The notes: generated by a model from the sequence alone, not told the origin. DNA of 64,000 nt from Lunularia cruciata (GCA_948567375.1 OX419758.1:48117001-48181000); one strand, 5' to 3'. Positions 32,601 through 45,648 are shown, counted from the stretch's first letter. Program-made: numbers and translations.

Positions 32601-34258
32601 CTCTGGGAACACACAAGGTGCCTAGCTGTGGAGCCTATAGATCAGAGGTTGGAGGTAAACCTATCCCTACTACTTTGAGCATGCAGAGATCCCTACCAAT
32701 AGAACCCTTCACTCTAGGTTTTGGTATTCTTACTATTGGGTGGAGTAGTAATGGGCGATCTAACCTATCATCATAACACATACTCCTAGTCTACTGGTCA
32801 TCACTTCCAACATTACCAAAGAGAAACACACAGTATTCCTAGAAGGAAAGAACCTAAGTGCAATGCCCGCACACCAATGCAAATCAATTGGGCATACAAA
32901 CAAGCATGCAAGTACAGAGAGGATCCCGAGCTTATGATAGTATTTTCAGTAGAGTTTGTTGCATCAGCTCTCACTCTCCATGGACCTAAATTCAACCAAA
33001 TTTTTCACTGTAGCTTGTTATGCCCTTTTCTAAACCTCTATAAATTTTAATACCCTAATCCAACCCCAAACCCTAGATATGGATCAATTCTTGAGTTGGG
33101 CTAACTTGTGAGCTCTACATACCCAAGTATGCTTGATCTAAGACCTTGAATTTTCTGTTTGAGTAATTCACTTGAAATATTTCCACAAAAAAGTAAATTG
33201 TAGCCACCAACAATACTGGAAATTTTCACAAGATGATTCGGACCAAAACTTCAAGAATGACCAAATCTTCAAACCTGATCAGAATGTCATCTCCAACTCC
33301 TCACATTCCAAACCTCCAACTTCAATTGGCCAAATCTGATTTGAGATTGATCAAAATCTAAAATTTCTTGAGCTCATCATTACAATCACTTTTTCAACTC
33401 ACCAACTCAATTTTCAGATCATGAAGATGTCTCATGAAGCTATGTGAATAACCTATTTTGTGCTCTTGGGTATGAATTTTACCCCCCTTGACTTGATTGA
33501 TCATATCTCTCAAAGAATTGACTGAAATCACACAATTCTAGTTTTGAAATTAGCCTGTTAGCTCTTCTCTCCAACCGTGGTCCTCTCTCTTCAAATGCCT
33601 TCCCCAAACTTTCTTGATAGTTGAAAAACTTCCAACTTTTTCCTGGAATCCAATCTCTTGCAATTTTATCATTTAGCCTCTTCACTTTTTGACAAGTAGA
33701 CCCCACAACTCCATCTTCAAGCTCATGAGCAAAATTGATTCATTCTCTAACTACAAGAGCACATAGATTTTCAAGTCCCGTACTTGCTTGTAAGTAAGCA
33801 CCAAAAGGACAATAGGATATGGGTTTTCCATCATTGACCATGTGAACACAGCCTTGAAACATGCCACCATCCAACCTCGTAAGCCATCATGATGTAGAAT
33901 CTGAAGCTTGATGAGAAGGATTTGGGAGTGGCAGATTGAGAGCATGGGACATCTCCTAATCAATTTCTCTCTCTAACGCTTGGCCTCCACGCTATGCTAC
34001 AACTCTCACTCTCAATGTTCTCCTCCAGCTTGAGACTCCTCCAACTAAAACACACCTTCCACCCAACTCTCCACCATCTATATATATAAGAACCCTCAAA
34101 GAAGACAATACCATAATCCATGTTGCCAATCATATGCATGTATATAGATTTTTCACTTGGCAATAGCTCAACCATGGGATCCGTCATACAACCTACTCCA
34201 TCTTTACGGAGATAATCCACATCAATTTACTTTTTCAAGGGCTATGCAAACCACAAGA
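32601..34258. other. Element 3 3' internal region, non-coding
   Basis: No integrase C-terminus, chromodomain or other domain is visible. It contains open segments in both strands without motifs (for example 33479-33706 and 33960-34220, minus). It may include later insertions. Confidence 0.45.
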
Positions 34259-34713
34259 TGACAACAATACCAATTTTGGAGGCCTAAATAGAGGAATTAG
34301 GCACTAGAAAAGAAACAAATTCCTTTACCTTGAAGGAAAGAAGGCATGCCTTTTCTCCCGTTGTTTGTCTTGTTGAGATCTTTTCAATAGTACCTCACTT
34401 ATGCAATTATAAGCTCCTTACAAGAAGATTCCTTCTTGTTTGACCAACTAGATACAAGAATTGACATGTCACCAATCTAAGGGTGAAGCTTGCTGACATG
34501 TTACCAACTAACAAGCTCCATGCTCCATGCAACTAATCTAAGGGTGGAACTTGCTGACCAATCCTTGTATCTGATCCAAGGGGGGAGTTTCCTGTGAGGG
34601 AATCCTCTTTGCTATATAATAAAGACAAGGTGCTTGTTTGGGGCATCAAAGTGAAGCTTGTGTTTCTTCTCCTATGTTTCTCTTGAAAGTTCTCCTATCC
34701 TTGGAATATTACA
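34259..34713 (+). repeat. Element 3, 3' LTR
   Basis: It begins TGACAACAATACCAATTTT and ends ATTACA. Compared with the 5' LTR it carries a partial internal duplication (CATGCAACTAATCTAAGGGTG-type stretch, about 34475-34550). Confidence 0.8.
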
Positions 34714-34892
34714 CCTTTCCAATTCTTCATGCATTTATGAGGATTCTATCAATGGTGATTTAATCTCACCTCTCTTTACTAAATATTCAAGAGCTTTGTC
34801 TTACAATTTCAGTATTCTTCTTAACAACCACATCATTGAATAATATTGTTGTGTTTTGTTTTCATCTCTAATAACTGATATTTTTATTACAA

Positions 34893-35295
34893 ACATTCAC
34901 TAGGTACGTCGTGATTCATTCCTTTCTTCTGCTCAATGTTATTCTACTTTTTGTGGCTTGTCATCACTTTGATCCAACTACTAGTTCTACATGATATTTT
35001 TGGTCACCATAATTTTCAACATGTTCTTTTCTCAACGTCCTTACTACTTTTGAGGAGCACTTTGGGAAGCAATTGAGTTTGCCTTGGTACTCATTAGCTT
35101 TCAAACAAAAACTTGATTCAAGGAGTATTGAGATTTGCTCAACTACTTTGGCACTGATGAAGTCTCACATGTGTTTGGGGAGGTTTACCATGACCACCTA
35201 TTGCTTCCTCAACTATATAGCATTTTAGGACTTGTGTTGCAATATATTCTATCCAATCCTCTTTTGCTTTGCTTCTTTCTTTCATTATTTCTACC
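34893..35295 (+). repeat. Dispersed repeat S, copy 2
   Basis: It aligns with 19558-20020 from the (A/C)CTAGGTACGTC start through ACTACTTTTGAGGAGCACTTTGGG to a TTGCAATATATTCTATCCAATCC stretch. It is CpG-poor. It starts 180 bp beyond the element 3 LTR. Confidence 0.7.
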
Positions 35296-36950
35296 TAAAG
35301 AAGGAACTATACCTTCAGGAACCTATCTCTATTCATGCTTAGCTCATCTCCATGTTCTTCTATGAGAAGATATGGGAGGGTCATCAGGTTTGGTTTTCTA
35401 GATTTCATATGATTGTCTCTCCAATTATTTCAAATTTAAATTTCAGTGAACTTGTCTACTTTTTTCACTATATTGCTTTGGCTTAACACCACTAAAAACT
35501 ACTTGTTTGTTGATTCCTTATATCTCACAAGAGATCTTTGAGGTTCATTTGATTGATATTGATCCTTATTGAAGATTCTTTCTTACTGGACATTTTTTCT
35601 TATGTTTAGTTTCAAAGATGGGTAAGTTGTGAAGGTCAAAGGCATATTGCAACTTCATTTATATCTTTTACAATTACTTTTCAGCCTTTATAACCTCATA
35701 TCAATTAGCCATGAGTACAATAGGGGGTCATAACAATTAGACATGACTACTATTGGTGGTTTTAGTGAGATGAATATTTTTTGCATCAATGTATCCTTAG
35801 ACCTCTATCTTGATTGGATGGTTTTCAAAATATCTTTTATTCAATAAAGGATCAAATGTCTTCCTTGATATCATTTATGCATACTTTTCATGGTAGAGAG
35901 TTACCTATTTGCTACAAAAATCATACCACAATAGAGGATTTACATAACTTGCATTTATCAAGTATATTTACCAAGGAGACTCTTTAAATAGACCTTTGTT
36001 TTCCAAAATTCATTTTACAACTTTGAGAGAGGTATCAAATAACTCTCCCATCATAAGTCATTCTTTCAATTCAACATGATATCAATTTTTTTTCATAGAG
36101 TTACCATTGACTTTTCCATCATAATTTTTTCCTTCATTTTGAGACAAAATCAAAAAAAAATTCCTTTGGAATATATAATACAAGATTTTATTTTTTTACC
36201 TTTATACTTTGTTTAGAGAGCTTAGATGTACTAGTCTGGACTTATAATTGCCAACTTTTGGGGTCTATGAGGGTCTTCACTCCCTTAAACTTCTCCAAAG
36301 TTTTGATTTCCAAGAGAAGACTAGAAGATTCTAGTCTTGCATTTAAGAGAAAATGATTTTTACAGCTCTTTCATCATCAACTCCCTTGTCCAAGCCATAA
36401 ATAATGCTCATATTCTTCCCCATTTGAAGAATACACATATGGCTTACCTATTTGAAAAGATCTTTTATCCGTGGGAATTCTTATTTGGCATGAATCTACA
36501 CTCATATAAATGATTGATATTAATGGAACTTTTTTTATCTGGTTGAATAATTACACACTCTAAATGTTTGGTTGTATCATACTTATCTTGTGGAAAGAGA
36601 GGTTCAAAAGCTTGGCTACATACTTCTTGCTTGATTAAGGAATTTTAAAAGTTGTACTTTTGAGTAGCTCAGTATAGCATTCCATTTATAATTAGGTTGA
36701 CCACATCTGATGGTACTTTAATTTTCATTGTACTTTGTGACATACATGGTATATCTATTTACAACATGTTTCAGATGAAAAGCTCACTAGAGTCCATGAT
36801 ACTATTAGAGATACAATAACAAAGACCCTATGATCTATATGTTCTCCAATACAAAATTGAACTATAGCTAGGTCCCCAAGTATTATAATTATAATATGTA
36901 ATATTTCATTGATGGAAGATACTAATAATTATGTGGTGGTTGCCAACTTG
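35296..36950. other. AT-rich intergenic
   Basis: No coding or repeat feature was recognised in this CpG-poor stretch. Confidence 0.5.
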
Positions 36951-36959
36951 ATATGAAAA

Positions 36960-37160
36960 GAGTCTCAATCACACAATCAAGGATAGTAGCCACCAATGCC
37001 ACACATGGTGAGGAGAACCATTGTGCCCATTACCAGTTTGAGATGCTCTAATGCCCTGAGATGGCCATAACAATTCTTACTCTTGGCGTGGAGACATTTG
37101 GATATCTTTATTATCATTTTGATGATCTCTTTGGAGAGGTAAAAAAATGTTTGTAGAAGA
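36960..37160 (+). pseudogene. LINE-like tail fragment, second copy
   Basis: Peptide ENHCAHYQFEM and GVETFGYLYHHFDDLFGEV match the part of the LINE-like tail at about 23560-23680 (VPLAIEIFGHLYHHFNNLF). It is only about 200 bp long and ends before the T-rich tract at 37205. Confidence 0.5.
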
Positions 37161-37244
37161 GAGATGATATGGCAATGTCATTGACCACATTCTATATTTA
37201 CTCTCTTTTTTTTACCTTTTTTTACCTTTTTACCTTTTTTGTTA

Positions 37245-37414
37245 CTTTTTTGTCTCTCCCTTGTACGGCTTGATGGGGTCTTCCCATCCTTCATTTTTCC
37301 TACGCGGTCGCCTTTTATCATTCTATATTTTGGACAAAAAGCCCTGGTCAGCTTACAGTCCTTCCCATCTTATAGTTCATCCTTCTTGTTACCCTACGCG
37401 GTTGTCTCTTTCAT
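37245..37414 (-). repeat. Dispersed repeat R, copy b plus partial duplicate
   Basis: The reverse complement of family R occurs at 37245-37318, next to a run of TTTTTACC units (37205-37250). A weaker second piece is at 37361-37414 (TACGCGGTTG end kept). Confidence 0.85.
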
Positions 37415-37481
37415 CTTGACATTGGTTTTACATTGACTTGTAACCACAATGGATGTTTTCCTCATATTAAGGACACTCTTC

Positions 37482-37487
37482 CTCTTC

Positions 37488-37530
<43 letters not shown>
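37482..37530. repeat. (TA)n microsatellite
   Basis: About 20 uninterrupted TA units. Confidence 0.95.
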
Positions 37531-37531
<1 letters not shown>

Positions 37532-40500
37532 CAAAGAAGGCCCTTATCATATAATTCTACACTAATCATCTTTAATACTTTTATTTTGTTTAGTTAGTCA
37601 GCATGATTTTCTTTGACTTCGGCCTCTTTCTTGGGGCCTTGTTCTCCTTTATTTTCTTTGTCTTTTTTCCACACTTTTGGTGTTTTCTGTTTTTCCCTCC
37701 GGGTTAAACTATTTGGCTTTGGTTTGTGTCTTAGTGAAGATCAACCGTCTCGTCATAACGTTTGAGGTTGAACAGCGTTTGTGATATATGTAGAGATCAA
37801 GATGAATGCTGGCACACATACAACAGTTTGCTAAATAGTCTGTGCCACTTGCAACTTTTCCATGCAGACTAGGTTTCTATCGTCTTGGGGTCTTAAGTAG
37901 AAGACTGAGAACACCGGTCACTCGTGACATTTCTCGCATCAAACTCTCTTGTGCTCAGATAAGTGAAGAAAGTAATTTTGGAGTTCAAGAAGGTTGGGCT
38001 TACTAGGATTTACTATAATTCCTACCAATTAATGGACGGTTGAAATACTGTTGTATGTGTCCTACATCGCTCGAGCATCCTACCGTTGGTGATTATACTG
38101 TAATTAAGGTTTATATAAAGAGGACAAATAGGAACGCCCAAATCGATGACCGGAGCGCGAGGGAAAGAGACATGTGCAAAGAGACAGAAGTGCGCGATTG
38201 TGTTGTCAGGCAACTTTCATGAAGACAACGTCCTACTCTTGGCGGTCTGTTACGTGTTCAAGATTTGAGTCCTTCCTGACTTGAGAATCTTCTTTCCACC
38301 AACCGCGAGACATAAAGGGTCGCCCGCGACAAGAAACAAGATGATGCGCGATGCTGCTAAAGGAAACTAGTAAGTGATAAAGCAAGTCTGTCGTATGTAG
38401 AGTGTGGAGATGTTCTTCGGTCTATGGCAGTTGCGTACATCGACAAGAGCGGAAGTGACAGTCAAGGAGATCTTCATGTTCGGCAAAATCTGGCTGAAGA
38501 CCTATCAAGCAGAGGCTTGAAACGTTGTACCACCGAGATCTAAAACAGTTCGACACGACCATCTACCGCCCTTCTGCAGGAAGTAGCAAACAGAGTCCTT
38601 CGGCACTACGTTATCAGTTCGTGACATCTCATGGTTGTAAGGCCTGGACGACCTTACGAAGTCTCCAAATTTTCTGTAACCGTCCATACTTGCGATTCTG
38701 GAAAAGATTCCATATCCAATCTACAGATAGAACTACGAGATTAGCATCACTTCACGTGGTACACGACTAAAAGAAGTAACTGTAAGACACTAGCAACCCG
38801 AACTTCAAAAGACTACTGGTACGAGAGAGCTTCGTTGAAGGAACAAGAACTGAGTGACAAAATGCATGCGAAACATGTGATCAAAAGGACGATCGGTTCA
38901 CTATCAAAGTCAAGCGAGCGAGGTAAAGCTGAAGGGTTAAGGAACTCAGTGGGACCCACGAAGACCATGGGACCACACGCACAAACATAAACAGAAGGGT
39001 GTGACCAATTTCCACGCAGTTAGAAAGAGAAAGAAAAATGTTCCAATTACTTGCGGCACCTGCTCAAAGGCAACTGTTTATTTACCATTGATGGCTGGCC
39101 CAAGGTACCAGAAACTTTTCCGTTCGAAATTTATACTTCATGTCGAGGCCTGAACCCGAGTCACCAAAGCAAACAAAGAGCCAACTACCAATTCGTAAAA
39201 GGAGTAATAGAAACAACTTGTGCATGCAACGATGGACAACACGGGACATACTGACTGATAGACAAGGATGGAGGCAAATCAACCTTGAACCATTCCACGT
39301 ATGGAGTCTGACGGTGAATAAACACATATTGAGGTGGAGTAATCGCATGCAGAGCTTATTTGCCAATACCTAACCAGCTAAAACCTACATGAATCAAATG
39401 AACGAGATGACCAAAAACGTTCAATTTGCATGGAGCCCATATACGCTCGATCACAGATAGGAACCACAGACCCCGTATAGAACACAAAATCAAGGGCATA
39501 CAAGCTGCATGATGTCTTTCCGTGAAGGACCAAAATATCTAGACTCCATCAACTACCTAGATTCACCTCATTATGGCTGATGTGCTGACGCAAGAAACAA
39601 ATGGTGCCAACAATCAGCCAACACCCGTGATTTACGGTGCTCGGGATCTGCAGACCTGGAGTCGAGATCCCAGACTTCACCTCAAGATGCTGTCTGAAGT
39701 GACAATGTAACGTACGGAGGCTACATGTAGAGAAACTTGAGATTTAACCTACTGTTTTGAACAGATGAAATCAGATTTCGCCTATACATGATTAGAGAGA
39801 ATGTCATCTTTGGCCAAAATGACATCATCCTTAGACACTATGTTAACGGCCTACATCCACATTCAGGCACTGAATATCAAAACCACAACTGAACCCACCT
39901 ATTAGATCGGTCGAACGATGGCAATGGAACTGAATACGACACAGTAAAACATGCAAGTTGTTTGGTACATAGGTTACACTGTTGAGTGGTACGTTCAACC
40001 TGTTCTCGAAACTTCTAAATCGATCTCACTATGGCGGACAGGCGGCGGTTCAAAATTTTTAGTTCTTGAACGAAGACCTCCCTAAACAAAACATAGACTT
40101 CTGGTGTCCCAGTCCCTAGAGACAACCTTTTCATCAAGCAGCAGAAATCTATCTTGTCCCACCTCTTATGACTAGAAAACTTATAAACTGGTAAGGTTGA
40201 CGTGAACAACCCAACGATTATCTGTTCAAAAGACATAAGACAGGCCATTCACATTAAATATCTTCTGCCTTTGGGCCACAAGAGTGTGTTTGGCCATGAT
40301 CCGCACCTATTGATGATAATACAGGACACGGAATGGTGTTGTTCAGAACTAGATAGGGTCCCTATCCTGATAACCAATGCTTAACGAATCTCACAACTGC
40401 TATATATAACGTTTACACCTCTATAAAGTGGACAATCTAAAGTAGTGTACAGCTAAAGTCTCACCACATATCTCGTAGGTCTAACAAGCCAAATACTACT

Positions 40501-40680
40501 TATTATTAGTGTGACAAGTACAGCACAGGTATTTTGGAGTAAGTCAGAAATATCAGGAGTATATTTTAGGAGCAGAAGCCAGTCGAAGACCGGAGTATAC
40601 AGAACCCACCAAGTATAGAACCGAGAAAGCGCATTTGAAGTGCATATGGCATGCATGCGTGGCCGTATGCAAATCGAAAT
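37531..40680. other. CpG-retaining unique DNA, no gene recognised
   Basis: From about 37.7 kb the composition changes to CpG-rich, roughly balanced DNA. Open segments in all frames are short and contain no domain. No repeats are shared with the rest of the window except repeat S at the right end. Confidence 0.45.
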
Positions 40681-40689
40681 GAATTAAAT

Positions 40690-41215
40690 CTAAGCAAATG
40701 GAATGTAAGTGAATCTAAGATTACTAAGACGAGTGGAAGTAAGGACGTGATTGATGCATATCATAAGTAGCACCTGCCGAGAACTAGTATGCATTATGGG
40801 ATGAGAATCAAGACACAACAGACTAAGGATTCGAAACTGAAAGCAGAGGAGGACCATCAAACAGAGAAACATCGAGCAAGGAGGGAACGATAGTGCTTTA
40901 GTTGAGGTTGGGTGGAGTGGAGCGAAGTGGTAGAGGAGTGGATGGTGTCTTGGCTGTGTCGGAGCAAAGCTGTATAAAAAAATATGAAAGGACTGTATAG
41001 AGTATATCGCACCATGCTCCATGCACGCATGAGTCCTAAAACACTGAACACTGAAGGAAGCAGACAGGCGGTCATAGTAAGCCTTCACGAAAACACTAAC
41101 GACTTCCTCAGTGCGTAACACCCTGCCAAAGTAGCTGGGCGAATGCCAGTAGCCCTCCGACCGAGTTTCTGTTCAAAAGCCCATGAGTGCCAGGGGTATA
41201 TGCATAAAGCATTAC
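40690..41215 (-). repeat. Dispersed repeat S, copy 3 (CpG-retaining)
   Basis: The minus strand aligns with copies 1 and 2 (GGCACTCATGGGCTTTTGAA, TTGGCAGGGTG, GAGGAAGTCGTTAGTG, AAGGCTTACTATGACCGCC, GCGATATACTCTATACAGTCC). It keeps CpG where the others have TG or CA. The minus-strand frame 41172-40690 is open for about 160 codons and includes EEVVSVFVKAYYDRLSASF. No protein family is recognised. Confidence 0.6.
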
Positions 41216-42940
41216 CAGAAAGGAAGTAAAGAAGTACTATCCAACAAACTTTGATGACAACTGTATGGAACACCGAATTGTAGAGCAAAATTCGCACGAG
41301 TGGATAAGAAAACATTCAAAGTATACACCAAACTTGGAACTATCTCAAAATGGACTCGACCGGAGTGGACTGGGCTGTTCACTACCAGAGACTGAAATTT
41401 CCTGTTCTGCTTACTGTTATGACTCTTTTACCATCTTCCACCAAACCCCCGCCCCCCATCACAAATTTTTACTTATGTTCAATCTGTCATGTTTAATACT
41501 AGCCAAGATATCCCATGAAATGGAAAAATGAAGAAAAATAAATGACTTTACCATATTCCAAAGGCCAAGTTATGCAGGTGGTTCAAAGTAGACAATCCAA
41601 CCGTTCAGGTCCAGGTTTCACAATACTTTGAAAAGGAAAACAGATCAAAGCACAGGAAAAGGTCCAATCAGACTAAAAAGCTGCTGAAAACAGAGCATTG
41701 AATACAAGACGTCACGTCAACATGACCCACAAACACTCGATAATCTAATACACACCAGGAACCAGCCCTGCCCCTAAACTATACTTTCACGACTGAATAC
41801 AATATCATAACCAGGGAGGCCTTTCCATGATCTGCTTATTACGTAAACTGGATCTCAAACTTAATCCAAGTGATGAGGACTGAACAAAGAACGTGATATG
41901 CAAAAGAACGGCCGACAAACTCTCCTCAGATCTCGTTTCAGTCTACCTACATGCTATGGACTGCATGAAACTTTACAGAGTACACCGTTATTTGTGAACA
42001 GAACAAACAAAACAGGATAATCCCATGGTTCTATAGCGCATTTACAAAGAAACGTGAAAGAGATGTAAAATCCACCTGCATGTAGAAAGGATGGAGAAAT
42101 CACATGCATGAACCGGCTAGAAACAGTCAAATCAAGAAATCTGAACCATCCCCCTTAGGTGAAGGGCACACTCTGCCAGAACTGCAGCAAATGTCCAACT
42201 GCAACTATCCCTAGCAGCTTACTTTGCAGATGAGACAGGCCGCTGAACCAGAAATTAATTTTCGCCGACATAGAGGAAAGGTTTGAGATTCATACCAACA
42301 ACCCCACTCCGGAGAACCAGCTTCAGAAACAATACACCGGAATAAAAGGTAACTGCCAATCAAACTGATACTTCCGTGATGTGGAAAGCCTGGATGAATT
42401 CGAAATATTGAACAAATGGATTGGTCAGTTACGTCCAAAAGGCTTTCCGCCTGAGACATCAGAGCACCTCAAATCTACTGTGTACAAGGATTGTAACTTT
42501 GCAGCTCAGTGCGAATGACCAAAACTCATCTGTAAACAGTTTCGGACACAGAAATGTGGCACAACATCGACTAGCTGTGTAATCCACACCTAATGGCAGC
42601 ACTATCGAAGCTCTTGTCAACTGCAAATGGTAGACAGAAACAACGACGCCGAGCTTTCTGCTCATGCGCTGCTTGTGTGGATCAGTGCCCACCTGTGGCA
42701 CGGCTGTCAACCGCAAAAGCTAGAAACTTGTTCTTGCTAAAAAACATTCACAGCCCAAACAATCTAGTGTATAAGAGCATTAAGTGCCTCTGTGTAGTGG
42801 GATTCAACATTTTGAGAAGTCCACAACTCTACAGAACTTCACAAACCCAGCTTCGTTTCTGCCAATGGCCGATGACTGTTACCCGTGTAGATCGTGACTT
42901 CTCAAGGGGACTTGGAAGTGCTTTCACCGGCAATAATTCC
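41216..42940. other. CpG-retaining DNA downstream of the membrane protein ORF
   Basis: No feature is recognised. The plus-strand ORF 42593-43030 (145 residues) overlaps the membrane protein ORF in antisense and has no domain, so it is probably a shadow. The 3' untranslated region of the minus-strand gene is expected here. Confidence 0.4.
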
Positions 42941-42945
42941 AAACA

Positions 42946-43185
42946 TCACACATTTGTTGACAGGGTAACAGGGTTGAAGGGGGAAACATTCCCCGGTGAA
43001 GTACCGTTCATATCTAGAACCTGTATTTGAGATGGCGGTCTCGGTGAAGTTTGACACTGCATTTGCCTTCGTGCTCGATACCTCGCCTTCAATATTCTAA
43101 AAATTTTGTAGGATAGGAAGAAGAGGATTGTTATGGCCACTAGAACAGCTCCAGTCACCAGGATGGTGTAAACGTCATCCGCCAT
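42946..43185 (-). CDS. Small single-pass membrane protein, 79 residues, unknown family
   Basis: The start MADDVYT at 43185 is preferred: it has G at -3 and G at +4. An upstream in-frame ATG at 43197 would add four residues. Residues 7-29 form a strong hydrophobic segment (TILVTGAVLVAITILFFLSY), followed at once by basic residues (KIFRILKARYRARRQ). By the positive-inside rule this puts the C-terminus in the cytosol. The tail (QTSPRPPSQIQVLDMNGTSP and beyond) is Pro/Ser/Asn-rich and looks disordered. There is no cleavable signal peptide. Local CpG and GC fit a host gene. I do not recognise the family. An overlapping upstream ORF may regulate it. It could be the sole coding exon or part of a longer gene. 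Confidence 0.5.
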   Translation of the reverse strand: MADDVYTILVTGAVLVAITILFFLSYKIFRILKARYRARRQMQCQTSPRPPSQIQVLDMNGTSPGNVSPFNPVTLSTNV

Positions 43186-43201
43186 CGCAGTATACATCCA
43201 T
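43175..43201 (-). promoter_or_regulatory. Overlapping upstream ORF of the membrane protein
   Basis: An ATG at 43201 opens an 8-codon frame (MDVYCDGG, stop TGA 43177-43175). It overlaps the main start in another frame. Ribosomes initiating there would terminate just past the main ATG, which could lower or regulate translation. Confidence 0.45.
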
Positions 43202-45645
43202 TAAAAACGTGGATGCCCAAGCCACCAGGGCACTAGACAGTTACAGGGTAGATGACTAATTTCAGGGGTTAAGTTACAGAGTAAGGAAGGGGAAAGGATC
43301 AAAGGGACACCCGACTCTAACATCCAGCCTTTGGTAACTTCAAAAAGGGATACGGAATCGGTTGATTGCTTCGGAAGGAGAGAAGAGTTCTACTGCTCTG
43401 TTCTCAGGTTCTCTACCATCTGGATTTCGCCATCTCGACCACTTAGAAGTCAAGGATCGTGGACCTCTCCACGCGTGAACGGAGATGAACCATTGCTGAC
43501 GTACTTCCTCTCTTGATTTCTTCGTCAGCCTGAAAGATACAGACATCGACCGTAAGGATGAGATATAAACCTGACAGCAAACCACCCTCAGGAGTAAAGG
43601 CAGTCCCAGTATTGACATGCACGTGGTTGAAACAAAATAGTCGAATCCCAAAACCTTCCCCAAAAATCATGACTCACATCCAATACAGCTAGTTTTCTAG
43701 AATTACAGGCAGGCAGGCAGGAAAAGCTGGGAAGCTAAACTCTGCCATTCTGCTGGATAGACGGTCCTGTACTGCACATCAAGAGCCTGAGAGTTCAATT
43801 CAGAGGAATCGGTTTACAATATTGGATGGACTTAGTAATTATGGTTCAGATTTATAGTACTTGTCTGCTGGCACGGGAGTACGTTTATCAAACGCTTCAA
43901 AATTGCTAGCAAGCTTTTCGGGGAACTAATGTTGACGGCGTACAGCAACTGTAATGAAAAATGTTCTCAGAGCGTGCTCAAGGCAGTCACGATATCGACA
44001 ACGCTAGGAACCCAAACACCTTCCATTTGGGAAGATGAATTCAGTTACGATTCTGTATTCAGTCGTACAAGATTTAGAGATACCGTGAGGTTCATTGTGA
44101 CGACAGTCCCACCTTCATCTCCGCCAAGGAATATGTAGAAAACTAGGAAGGTCCCTTTCGGTAGAAAACCCGTCTAATCTCTTATCTCAACCGAGAAGCT
44201 AGTATTAAAATTCGCAATGCCAAGGCAAGTGCATGTGATTTGCTAGATGCATTAATATACGCTATCCCAATTTTTCACGATCTTGCACCACCGTTCCTCC
44301 TGTACAGTGTAGCGGGGACAACTAAACACTTGAGCTAAAGTTACTCGTGTCGCATTGTGCTTACACTGTCATAAACCTAAGGCATTCCTTCTTGATAAAT
44401 CAGAAGTGCGTATCAATTACCGAAAGAGGCTTCCGCGAGAAATCTCAGGTCCTAGATGTTACGACTGTCAGCACACGACGCAAACACTTCAGATCACTGC
44501 GGAAGGGGTATGCTAACTCCTCCTTCGATAGCAGCCCCTTAAGGAGCCGACGTGTGGGATTTCATGCTGCAGATCGTTCCTACTCACAGAGGGCAAGTTC
44601 AGAATCTGGTACTGCATCTAATCCATAGCTGAATTTTGATTGGGATTGCCAAGAAACACTATAAGCTGGAGGGTACGTGTGAGAAGGATGAATCGCGGAA
44701 GAAGTACACTATCCAGAAAGCTTAATCTCCATATAACATCAATATGTAAGAGCAAAAGGGACACTTGTACGGTACAGGATGCACAAAGCCTGTCTTTGTC
44801 AGAAGCAAAGTGCAACAGCCAGACGCACCTATCGTTCTCACCTGAAATAGATTCCCCAATGTTCCCCACTAAGCTGGATTGGTCAATCATAGCAACCAAT
44901 CACAAATTTAGGATGTTTGCAATTATTTTCCGCGAAGGGCTAGCAGTACTCTTTCAGGAATCTGTCCTACAAGACCATCATTTAAAGAGCAGAAGCCTCT
45001 CCTACCACACAATCCGCATTCAGAGATCGAGAATCCTTGTCTGGTCCCTAACTCTCTGGATGTAAGACGAGGACGGGCTTCACTACCACTTGTCGAAAAC
45101 AAGTGGAGCTACTCCTTGAAAGGCACACCTCTCTCACTTACTCAAAAGGTAGCTATCCACGTGACATCTGCCACACCAGCAGGAGCCCCATTCCATAAAA
45201 CGGTAATCTGCACTACGCCAAAACCTGCTCCATCGACTTTTGATGAAAGAGACAGGGACCTGCTTAGTGTTCCGCTTGCGCAAGCGGAAATTGAAGGTCC
45301 AAATTAAAATGTTCATCTCATAAGAAATCTCATCTCAAACGCTTCCAGATATTCCCGAAGCTGTGTAGCCCCTGGCATCCGGGGTTAAGGAGGAAACTAG
45401 GCTCATTTGATGGAAAGCTATCTACGCCGCATTTTGCAAATTAACCCCGCGCTCCAGAACTGACTTCCACGGACTCGATAGCTGCTGCTTCACCACATCC
45501 ATCTTTTGAGAAAGGTTGGGCGGGCCACGTACCCGGTGGTGCTGCTACTTAAATGATAATTGTTTCAAGTTTTCATGGTCCGGGGCTTGGAGGAATACTA
45601 GTCATGCCGGCCAAGTCTTAAAGGAACTGGCCTCTCGCCAGCAGT
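43202..45645. other. CpG-retaining upstream/intergenic region
   Basis: This stretch probably contains the leader and promoter of the minus-strand membrane protein. On the minus strand a good splice-donor-like CAG|GTGAGA occurs near 44842. Overlapping open segments on both strands (44618-44899 minus, 44640-45065 plus) have no recognised domain. Confidence 0.35.
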
Positions 45646-45648
45646 TGC

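Larger units (their letters stand above)
27915..34713 (+). mobile_element. Element 3: decayed Ty3/gypsy retrotransposon with paired LTRs
   Basis: Two related sequences of about 430-450 bp (27915-28338 and about 34259-34713) flank a plus-strand Ty3 Pol in the order protease, RT, RNase H, integrase. A primer-binding-site match lies next to the left LTR. The LTRs differ far more than those of element 2, with many substitutions and several indels, so this insertion is older. Pol is fragmented in all domains. A family R repeat sits within the leader/Gag part (28908-29025). Confidence 0.85.

Noticed and set aside
38505-39373. Several 60-94-residue ORFs on both strands in the CpG-retaining block.
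   Set aside because: No domain, no consistent frame over distance and no convincing splice pattern. They are at the length expected by chance.
42593-43030. A 145-residue plus-strand ORF antisense to the membrane protein.
   Set aside because: No domain and a weaker start context. The minus-strand ORF has a clear transmembrane segment. Transcript data could reverse this choice.
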